Source: an uncultured Bacteroidales bacterium
GTDB taxonomy: Bacteria > Bacteroidota > Bacteroidia > Bacteroidales > JAUNSR01
Reading direction: 5' to 3'
Length of the DNA: 9,026 bases
Assembly: GCA_947074245.1 (NCBI GenBank)
Contig: CAMTOW010000060.1
Coordinates: forward strand, 1 to 9,026
Position numbers and translations under genes: made by a program. The notes under the pieces were generated by a model. The model ran no database searches, was not told the origin of the DNA, and worked only from the letters and a program-made list of their open reading frames with translations. Below, one piece after another: positions 1 to 5,531 of this stretch. How positions within the stretch are numbered: position 1 is the first letter of the stretch; every line of letters starts with the position of its first letter.

Positions 1-186
1 AAAACATCTTCTTGTACGGCCGATTCGTGAATAATAGGCGGCGGCGAAGGCAGATAGCCGATTAATTCGTATTTTTGCAGACCGCGTTGATCGCGGATAG
101 CCGGTTCTTGACCGTTGGTCTGCCGAAAGATGTTTTGTCTTTCAATACAATATGGTAGGTCTTCGGTTTGTTTGATTTTATTGTTT
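1..186. other. Left contig edge, no supported gene
   Basis: All three plus-strand frames reach a stop within the first 63 bases, so at most the last few codons of an upstream plus-strand gene could be here. On the minus strand one frame stays open from base 242 to base 1 (about 80 codons). Its distal part reads like a protein (for example QKYELIGYLPSPPPIIHES at about 25-81), but it has no ATG. Its only possible starts are GTG at 219-221 or TTG at 222-224, inside the methyltransferase gene. It could be the 5' part of a divergent gene running off the contig, or chance. Inverted repeats (1-10 with 127-136; 77-83 with 117-123) also lie here. No convincing promoter for the gene at 187 was found. 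Confidence 0.3.
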
Positions 187-921
187 ATGAGCGCTAAAAA
201 GAGATTAAAGAAGTATCTCACCAAAGGGATACGCAAACTCCGTTATCGCAAGGGGTTTGGTGTACACTCACCATTCGCCTACGGATTGATCACACAGGTG
301 ATCGGCGAGAAGTCTCCGTTCTACGATTATGAGGAGATCCGCCGCCTGCGTCGCACCTATATGCCTAAAAAAAGACTGGTTCCGGGGCGTATCTATCGCA
401 AAGGGCCATCGCTCAAACGTCTGTTCCTTTTATTTCGTCTGGTAAATTTCTTCAACCCCGCTCAAATTCTGGAGCTCAACAATCGGGGAGGAGTCGTTAC
501 GGTGATTCTTTCGATGATCCGCAAGGAGGCGCACGTCGTTTCGCTTTGTGGTGACGATCGGAAGGCGGAGTTGGCTGCCGAGGTGTTGCAAAAGGAAAAT
601 GCGACGAACGTTACCCTTCAGACGGGCGATTTCGCCACCTTACTCCATGCGATGCCCGAATCGTATCAGGCGGATTTTGTCGTAGTCAATAACGGATTGC
701 TTTTATCCGATGTCGACGCTCTGTTTGCCGCGTTGTTGCCCCGAATGCATTCCGGGACGGTGGTGTTTCTAGAAAAGATCCATAGCGATCCGCAGATGCG
801 TAAGCTCTGGCGCCGATTCCGATCATTGCCCGAAGTGCGTACATCGATGGATTTGTATGAGGTGGGTTTGGTTGTTTTCGACGATAAGCGGTTTAAGCAG
901 CATTTCATCGTTTCGTTTTGA
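187..921 (+). CDS. Class I SAM-dependent methyltransferase-like protein
   Basis: This is a 244-residue cytoplasmic protein with a basic N-terminus and no signal peptide. It resembles a Bacteroidota family annotated as class I SAM-dependent or O-methyltransferases. The family marks I recognise are the N-terminal RKGFGVHSPFAYGLI segment (residues 21-35), a Rossmann-like core from about 90 to 195, and the C-terminal KQHFIVSF ending. The SAM-binding loop (motif I) reads ILELNNRGG at 94-102. The usual pattern is closer to an E-I-G-x-x-x-G loop, so the first glycine is missing. NVTLQTGDF (141-149) and ADFVVVNNG (162-170) fit the later strands of the fold. I chose ATG at 187 because the in-frame GTG at 115 would add 24 residues rich in Cys and Phe before the family's usual start. 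The substrate is unknown. The fold is fairly secure; catalytic activity is uncertain because of the altered loop. It appears to be monocistronic, with 294 non-coding bases after it. Confidence 0.75.
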   Translation: MSAKKRLKKYLTKGIRKLRYRKGFGVHSPFAYGLITQVIGEKSPFYDYEEIRRLRRTYMPKKRLVPGRIYRKGPSLKRLFLLFRLVNFFNPAQILELNNRGGVVTVILSMIRKEAHVVSLCGDDRKAELAAEVLQKENATNVTLQTGDFATLLHAMPESYQADFVVVNNGLLLSDVDALFAALLPRMHSGTVVFLEKIHSDPQMRKLWRRFRSLPEVRTSMDLYEVGLVVFDDKRFKQHFIVSF

Positions 922-1215
922 TTGCCTGATCGCTTAACGGCATCTGCCTGCCGAAACCCGAATGACTGCCTGCCGGCAACGGGTTTATGCGCCTGTAATC
1001 GACCGTTTAATGGCGTGTAAATGCTTGTTAAGAGCCGGGTAAATATTCGTTCGCAAACGTGTAAATCCGTTTTATTCACGCGGTCGTTTCATTTTGCTCA
1101 GGCATTCGATCCGAATCGTTCAGGCGGCAGCCGTCTGATAATTCTGAACCGAAACGCGCGATTGTTCGTTTTCTGTGAATATATTCGTAGTCTGAATTAT
1201 TAAAACGAGATACGC
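922..1215. other. Non-coding gap with weak repeats
   Basis: This 294-base gap separates the methyltransferase gene from the adenosyltransferase gene. No frame in it shows a recognisable protein: the longest plus frame (1021-1203) encodes a basic, low-quality peptide. Near the left end the 10-mer CTGCCTGCCG occurs twice, at 944-953 and 966-975. The second copy runs into the palindrome TGCCGGCA (971-978). AAACCCG (954-960) can pair with CGGGTTT (980-986). The pairing is interrupted and no T-run follows, so I do not call a terminator. A -7-like element with one mismatch (TATATTCG, 1180-1187) sits before the adenosyltransferase gene but lacks a well-spaced partner. Confidence 0.5.
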
Positions 1216-1779
1216 ATGAAAAAGAGTCTGATTTATACCGGAACGGGAGATAAGGGGACCACTTCGCTCGTAGGGGGCGAACGCGTCTTGAAAACCGATA
1301 TCCGTCTGCAGGCCTACGGGACGGTAGACGAACTGAACGCTTTCATCGGAATGCTGATCGCGATGCACGGGCCGTCGCCCGACAGCGATCTGTTGTTTTT
1401 CGTACAAAATAAACTGTTTACCATCGGATCGTATCTGGCTACCAATCCCGAATTCACGACGTTTCGTGAAGCGAGTCTGTTGAGCGAGAGCGATATCGAA
1501 CGGGTCGAACGACGCATCGATGAGGTTGACGGCGAATTGCCGAAGATCAATAATTTCGTATTGCCGGGGGGGAGCGTAGTGGCTGCGCAGGCACATATCT
1601 GCCGCACCGTTTGCCGCCGAGCCGAACGCGAAATTCTGATGGTATCGCACGATCATGAGGTAGACGACAAAATATTGAGATTTATGAACAGACTATCTGA
1701 TTATTTGTTCGTATTTTCAAGAGCATGCAATATAATGCTCCAACATCCTGAAGTTTTCTGGGATAAAAGTTGCAAATGA
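1216..1779 (+). CDS. Cob(I)alamin adenosyltransferase, PduO type
   Basis: This 187-residue protein should transfer the 5'-deoxyadenosyl group of ATP to cob(I)alamin or cob(I)inamide, making adenosylcobalamin for enzymes such as methylmalonyl-CoA mutase. The PduO-type motifs are all present and in order: the ATP-binding N-terminal loop YTGTGDKGTTSL (7-18), AYGTVDELNAFIG (33-45), the VLPGGS turn and following helix with AAQAHICRTVCRRAERE (115-139), and RFMNRLSDYLFVFSR (155-169). The length is normal for the family and nothing is missing. The ATG at 1216 is the first in frame and gives the expected N-terminus. No other B12 gene is in the window, so whether it serves salvage or synthesis cannot be read from context. 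The gene ends only 71 bases before the next one, but a promoter lies across its stop codon, so the two need not share a transcript. Confidence 0.93.
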   Translation: MKKSLIYTGTGDKGTTSLVGGERVLKTDIRLQAYGTVDELNAFIGMLIAMHGPSPDSDLLFFVQNKLFTIGSYLATNPEFTTFREASLLSESDIERVERRIDEVDGELPKINNFVLPGGSVVAAQAHICRTVCRRAEREILMVSHDHEVDDKILRFMNRLSDYLFVFSRACNIMLQHPEVFWDKSCK

Positions 1780-1799
1780 GGCTTTTTGTTCTATTTTTG
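1769..1799 (+). promoter_or_regulatory. Bacteroidota-type promoter for the DUF2795 gene
   Basis: TATTTTTG at 1792-1799 matches the Bacteroidota -7 consensus TAnnTTTG exactly. GTTG at 1769-1772 matches the -33 TTTG box at three of four bases, with a 19-base spacer as expected. Transcription would start near 1806, giving a leader of about 45 bases that is rich in A and T. The promoter overlaps the last codons and stop of the adenosyltransferase gene. It is called from consensus only. Confidence 0.65.
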
Positions 1800-1850
1800 C
1801 TGAAAATTAAGAAAACAATCCATTTTTTAAAAATTAAGAATAAATCTGTT

Positions 1851-2072
1851 ATGTATTGGACTCTGGAATTGGCATCTAAGCTTGAAGATGCTCCATGGCC
1901 GGCAACTAAAGATGAGTTGATCGACTACGCGATGCGCTCGGGTGCTCCTTTAGAGGTGATTGAAAACCTTCAGGAGATGGAGGATGAAGGCGAAATCTAC
2001 GAAAGTATCGAAGATATTTGGCCGGATTACCCAAGCAAAGAAGATTTCTTCTTCAACGAGGAAGAGTATTAA
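1851..2072 (+). CDS. DUF2795 domain-containing small protein
   Basis: This 73-residue, strongly acidic protein begins MYWTLELASKLEDAPWPATK and ends in an acidic NEEEY tail. I recognise it as the short DUF2795 family, which is highly conserved in Bacteroidota. The family segment PATKDELIDYAMRSGAPLEVIENL (17-40, in two parts: PATKDELIDYAMRS and GAPLEVIENL) forms a helix-turn-helix-like unit, followed by EDIWPDYPSKEDFFF (54-68). The function is unknown. There is no signal peptide or membrane segment, so it should be cytosolic. An in-frame ATG-less extension back to 1770 is open, but it reads as Lys/Phe-rich leader sequence and crosses the promoter, so ATG at 1851 is the start. It has its own promoter and a strong terminator, which makes it a single-gene unit. 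High conservation with an independent promoter suggests a housekeeping role; this is inference. Confidence 0.88.
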   Translation: MYWTLELASKLEDAPWPATKDELIDYAMRSGAPLEVIENLQEMEDEGEIYESIEDIWPDYPSKEDFFFNEEEY

Positions 2073-2102
2073 TCGGATTTCATACCCGAAATTAAGATAC
2101 AG

Positions 2103-2135
2103 ACAGACTGCCTCAGGGTGGTCTGTTTTGTTTTT
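2103..2135 (+). terminator. Strong intrinsic terminator after DUF2795 gene
   Basis: ACAGACTGCC (2103-2112) pairs over all ten positions (two of them G-T) with GGTGGTCTGT (2117-2126) around the loop TCAG. It is followed by TTTGTTTTT to 2135. It starts 31 bases after the stop codon and separates the DUF2795 unit from the T9SS operon. Confidence 0.88.
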
Positions 2136-2166
2136 GGGCTGTTATACAATTTATTGCTTATTTTTG
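2133..2166 (+). promoter_or_regulatory. Putative promoter of the T9SS operon
   Basis: TATTTTTG at 2159-2166 is an exact TAnnTTTG -7 element, identical to the one before the DUF2795 gene. The best -33 match is TTTG at 2133-2136, with a 22-base spacer that is slightly long. That box sits in the T-run of the preceding terminator. Predicted start is near 2173, leaving a leader of about 40 bases before porP. I see no candidate operator in the short leader. Confidence 0.55.
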
Positions 2167-2211
2167 AGTTAAGTAAATATCAGGAACCCATTGCTAATCT
2201 CATCACCACGG

Positions 2212-3159
2212 ATGCTTAAAAGGTCGATCCTATTTCTATTGTTCTTCCTGCCTGTCGTGGCTACGGTCCGGGCGCAGACGGATGCTCAGTTCAGTATGTA
2301 CTGGGCTTTGCCTTCATATATGAATCCCGCAGCCGTCGCGGCAGACGATCATATCCGCGTGGCGGCACTCAACCGCATGCAGTGGGTCGGGATCTCCAAT
2401 GCGCCCAAGACGTTTTTCGTCACGGCCGAGATGCCGTTTCGTTTCATGAAAAAGAATCAGGCGGTCGGGGTCATGGTGACTTCGGATAAGGCGGGTCTGT
2501 TTTCCACCAATAATTTCGCGCTGCAATATGCTTATCATCTCAAACTGTGGGAGGGGCGCTTATCGCTCGGAGTGAGGCTGGGGATCATCGATCAGGCTTT
2601 CGACGGGACGAAGGTGGATATACCCGATACGCCCGACCATACGCCGGGCGACGAATCGATTCCGCGCGCCAGCGTATCGGCGATGGCGTTTGACGCGGGC
2701 TTCGGAGCGTGGTATTCTCACCGGCTTTTCTATGCCGGTATCTCCTCGACCCATCTGTCGGCTCCGACGCTCGAACTCGATGAGAAAAGTTACGCCGAAA
2801 TATCCCGTATTTATTATTTGACCGCCGGATGCAATATTGTGTTGCGCAATTCGTTATATGAATTACAACCCTCTTTCTTGGTAAAAAGCGATTTCCAGTT
2901 CACCCAGGTCGATCTTTCCTTACGGATGACCTACAATAAAATGTTTTGGGGAGGAATATCCTATCGCTGGAGCGATGCCGTCATCTTCATGGCAGGTGTC
3001 GAGATAAAAGGGGTTCGCTTCGGTTATGCTTACGATCTATCTACATCGGCCATCGCGTCCGTTTCGAGCGGGACCCACGAATTGTTTGCATCCTACAATC
3101 TGAAAATGGATTTTTCGCCGAAGACAAAGAATAAACATAAAAGTATACGCATATTATAA
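2212..3159 (+). CDS. porP: T9SS outer-membrane protein PorP/SprF family
   Basis: This 315-residue protein is the first gene of the T9SS operon. PorP/SprF proteins are outer-membrane beta-barrels associated with the GldK/GldN ring or with surface delivery of adhesins. The N-terminus is a clear Sec signal peptide: Lys-Arg, then LLFFLPVVATV, with a likely cut after Ala21. The mature start contains AQFSMYWALPSYMNPAAVA (25-43), the family's hallmark 'QFSxY...P.xxNPA' region. The rest alternates short beta strands (for example residues 109-124, 203-222 and 265-277) as expected of a barrel. ATG at 2212 is preferred over the in-frame TTG at 2191, which would put seven extra residues before the signal peptide. 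Genomes often carry several PorP/SprF paralogs; linkage to gldKLMN marks this as the core copy. The next gene begins 6 bases after the stop. Confidence 0.9.
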   Translation: MLKRSILFLLFFLPVVATVRAQTDAQFSMYWALPSYMNPAAVAADDHIRVAALNRMQWVGISNAPKTFFVTAEMPFRFMKKNQAVGVMVTSDKAGLFSTNNFALQYAYHLKLWEGRLSLGVRLGIIDQAFDGTKVDIPDTPDHTPGDESIPRASVSAMAFDAGFGAWYSHRLFYAGISSTHLSAPTLELDEKSYAEISRIYYLTAGCNIVLRNSLYELQPSFLVKSDFQFTQVDLSLRMTYNKMFWGGISYRWSDAVIFMAGVEIKGVRFGYAYDLSTSAIASVSSGTHELFASYNLKMDFSPKTKNKHKSIRIL

Positions 3160-3165
3160 TTCCTT

Positions 3166-4611
3166 ATGAAGAATATAGTTTTTACACTGCTTGCATTGAT
3201 TGTGTTCGCTTCATGCGCCGGTCCGGTCGGATCGGGTGGAGGTGAACTGACCGGTGTGCGCGGTCGGGCCTGGAGCGAACCCGCTCCTTTCGGAATGGTG
3301 CTGGTGAAACGCGGGGGAATCGATATGGGCTCTGCCGAGATCGATTCGCTGTGGGGAAATCAGCAGGAAGCCAAAGGCATTTCGGTCGATGCATTCTGGA
3401 TGGATGAAAAAGAGGTTTCTAACGCAAAATATCGTCAGTTCGTTCATTGGGTACGCGACTCGATCATCCGCGAGCGTCTTGCCGATCCGGCATACGGAGG
3501 CAATGAGGCTTATAAAATTGAGGAGGACCGTTATGGCGAACCCGTGAAACCGTATCTGAACTGGAACAAAGCGATTCCGTGGAGAAAACCCAACGAAGAT
3601 GAAGAACGGGCGATCCAGAGCGTCTATATGACCAACCCGATCACGGGCGAACGGATGCTCGACGCTTCGCAGATGAACTACCGCTACGAATGGTTCGACT
3701 ACTCGGGCTACGCGTTGCGTAAGAATCGATTGAATGCCGAGCGCCGTGTTCTCAACACCGATATCATCGTAGATCCGAACGAAGAGATTCTGGTTTCGAA
3801 GGATACCGCTTTCGTCGATGAAGACGGGCGTATCGTAAACGCGACCATCGTACGTCCGCTCGAAAGCATCTACGACTTCCTGCATACGCGCATCATTAAT
3901 GTTTATCCCGATACGACGGTTTGGGTCAATGATTTCGCCAACTCGTTCAACGAACCTTATTCGCGACTTTATTTCTCGCATCCGGGCTATGACGACTATC
4001 CGGTCGTAGGCGTATCGTGGGAACAGGCCAACTCATTCTGCATCTGGCGTACGGATTTCCTAAAAAAATCATACGGAATGAAGGGCGCTGCTCATGTAGA
4101 GCCGTTCCGTCTGCCTACCGAGGCTGAATGGGAATATGCGGCGCGCGCGGGTGAAAACTCCAATCGCTTCCCGTGGGAAGGCGAGATGGCGCGTACCGAG
4201 AAAGGCTGCTTCAACGGAAACTTCAAACCGGGCGACGGAAACTACGCGCAAGACGGATTCCTGATCACCGCTCCGGTCGGTTCATACAACTCCAATCCGT
4301 TCGGCTTGTTCGATATGGCAGGTAACGTGTCGGAATGGACATCGACAGCCTGGTCGGAAGCGGGCAATAAGATCACCTCGGATATGAATCCGGAATACAG
4401 CTACAACGCTGCCAAAGAGGATCCATACCGGATGAAGCGTAAGGTGACGCGCGGCGGCTCGTGGAAAGACGTGCAGCATTTCGTACGCTCCGACGTAAGA
4501 AGTTGGGAATATCAGAATGAGCAACGATCGTTTATCGGATTCCGCTGTGTACGGACGTACATGGGATTCGGAAAAGGATCGACCAATATGAAAACGGTTC
4601 AAAAGAAATAA
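3166..4611 (+). CDS. gldK: T9SS ring lipoprotein GldK (PorK)
   Basis: This 481-residue lipoprotein forms, with GldN, the periplasmic ring beneath the outer membrane. The signal peptide (1-16) ends in the lipobox FASC with Cys17 as the lipidated residue. The remainder has the FGE-sulfatase (formylglycine-generating enzyme) fold: FGMVLVKRGGIDMGS (42-56), VDAFWMDEKEVSNAKYRQFV (74-93), YPVVGVSWEQANSFCIWR (278-295), FRLPTEAEWEYAARAG (314-329), GLFDMAGNVSEWT (380-392), TRGGSWKD (428-435) and IGFRCVR (457-463). Between the second and third blocks is an insertion of about 180 residues (94-277), typical of GldK and absent from true FGE enzymes. The segment after RGGSW, where FGE enzymes carry two catalytic cysteines, reads KDVQHFVRSDVRS without any Cys. 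A structural rather than enzymatic role is therefore expected. gldL starts 4 bases after the stop, which suggests coupled translation. Confidence 0.95.
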   Translation: MKNIVFTLLALIVFASCAGPVGSGGGELTGVRGRAWSEPAPFGMVLVKRGGIDMGSAEIDSLWGNQQEAKGISVDAFWMDEKEVSNAKYRQFVHWVRDSIIRERLADPAYGGNEAYKIEEDRYGEPVKPYLNWNKAIPWRKPNEDEERAIQSVYMTNPITGERMLDASQMNYRYEWFDYSGYALRKNRLNAERRVLNTDIIVDPNEEILVSKDTAFVDEDGRIVNATIVRPLESIYDFLHTRIINVYPDTTVWVNDFANSFNEPYSRLYFSHPGYDDYPVVGVSWEQANSFCIWRTDFLKKSYGMKGAAHVEPFRLPTEAEWEYAARAGENSNRFPWEGEMARTEKGCFNGNFKPGDGNYAQDGFLITAPVGSYNSNPFGLFDMAGNVSEWTSTAWSEAGNKITSDMNPEYSYNAAKEDPYRMKRKVTRGGSWKDVQHFVRSDVRSWEYQNEQRSFIGFRCVRTYMGFGKGSTNMKTVQKK

Positions 4612-4615
4612 GGCT

Positions 4616-5515
4616 ATGGGAAATAATAAAGGATTTAAAAACAGACTGGAGAAGTTCTTCTCGGGCGAAGAGGGCCAGAGAATTCTCAACTTCGCATATA
4701 GCTTCGGTGCGGCGATCGTAATCCTCGGAGCATTGTTCAAACTGCTTCACTTGCCTATGGCAGATATCATGCTTTGCGTGGGGATGGGTACGGAGGCATT
4801 GATCTTCGCCCTTTCGGCATTCGACAAGCCGGCTACCAATTATCATTGGGAAGACGTATTCCCGGTATTGAAAAGCGGTGATGAGGCGGATCGTCCGAAC
4901 TTGAACTCCGTCGTACAGGGGATGCAACAGGCTCCCGCGACATCGGTTTCGGCTGCACCGGGTGCTCCAGTAAACGCGGCTCCGGGACATCACGCTCCTG
5001 CCGATCACTCGTATGCTGCGGCTGCTCCGACTTTCGGAGGCCACGCGCCGATCAATACGACCGAAGTACATTCGGCGACCGAACGTTACGTCAATCAGAT
5101 GCAGGAGATGACCTCGCAGATGGAGCGTCTGAATCAGATCACCACTTCGCTCGCACAGGTACAATCGACATTGCTCAACTCTTATACGGCCATTACCGAT
5201 AATTCGGATCAGCTGAATCTATGCTCTTCGAGCTACATGCAGCAAATGGAAGCGCTCAACCGCAACATCACCGGATTGAATACCATCTACGAGATCCAGT
5301 TGAAGAGCGTGAGTTCGCAGCTCGACACCATCGATAAGGTGAACAGCGGGCTTTCGAACATTCGCAACATGTATGACAACTCGACGATGGACAGCTTCAA
5401 GATCCGTCAGGAAACAGAAAAAATGACCGACAATCTGGCTCAGCTCAACAAAGTGTACGAACGTATGCTTTCGGCCATGACTGTCAATATGCAGAACTCC
5501 GGTCTGGGCCGGTAA
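4616..5515 (+). CDS. gldL: T9SS inner-membrane motor protein GldL (PorL)
   Basis: This 299-residue protein is the stator-like subunit of the T9SS motor and pairs with GldM to convert proton-motive force into rotation or work. Two membrane helices lie near the N-terminus, at about 24-46 (FAYSFGAAIVILGALFKLL) and 50-69 (IMLCVGMGTEALIFALSAF). Lys42 and Glu60 occupy the positions of Lys27 and Glu49 in F. johnsoniae GldL, the residues implicated in proton flow. The turn between the helices is short here, about four residues shorter than I recall for that protein. After HWEDVFPVL (77-85) comes an Ala/Pro/His-rich linker (about 105-147) and then a long heptad-like helical region (about 150-292) rich in Gln, Asn, Met and Leu, probably a cytoplasmic coiled coil. 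The gene sits 4 bases after gldK; weak AAGG lies just before the ATG. Confidence 0.94.
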   Translation: MGNNKGFKNRLEKFFSGEEGQRILNFAYSFGAAIVILGALFKLLHLPMADIMLCVGMGTEALIFALSAFDKPATNYHWEDVFPVLKSGDEADRPNLNSVVQGMQQAPATSVSAAPGAPVNAAPGHHAPADHSYAAAAPTFGGHAPINTTEVHSATERYVNQMQEMTSQMERLNQITTSLAQVQSTLLNSYTAITDNSDQLNLCSSSYMQQMEALNRNITGLNTIYEIQLKSVSSQLDTIDKVNSGLSNIRNMYDNSTMDSFKIRQETEKMTDNLAQLNKVYERMLSAMTVNMQNSGLGR

Positions 5516-5531
5516 ACAGAACTTATAGCTT

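Noticed and set aside
134..163. Promoter for the methyltransferase-like gene
   Set aside because: TTTG at 134-137 has TAGGTCTT 18 bases later, but this fails two of six fixed consensus positions.
115..186. GTG-initiated extension of the methyltransferase-like gene
   Set aside because: It would add 24 residues that do not look like a signal peptide or the family's N-terminus; ATG at 187 gives the expected start.
1021..1203. 60-codon plus frame in the gap before the adenosyltransferase gene
   Set aside because: It has no homology I recognise and basic, irregular composition, and it ends directly before the real gene. More likely leader sequence.
2191..2211. TTG start for porP
   Set aside because: It places MLISSPR before a normal signal peptide; ATG at 2212 gives the standard Lys-Arg plus hydrophobic core.
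3211..3981. Minus-strand open frame of 256 codons opposite gldK
   Set aside because: It is antisense to a well-supported gene and has no recognisable motif or start context.
3166..4611. Sulfatase-modifying enzyme (formylglycine generator)
   Set aside because: The catalytic cysteines are absent and the gene is in a T9SS operon with a lipobox, which identifies it as GldK.
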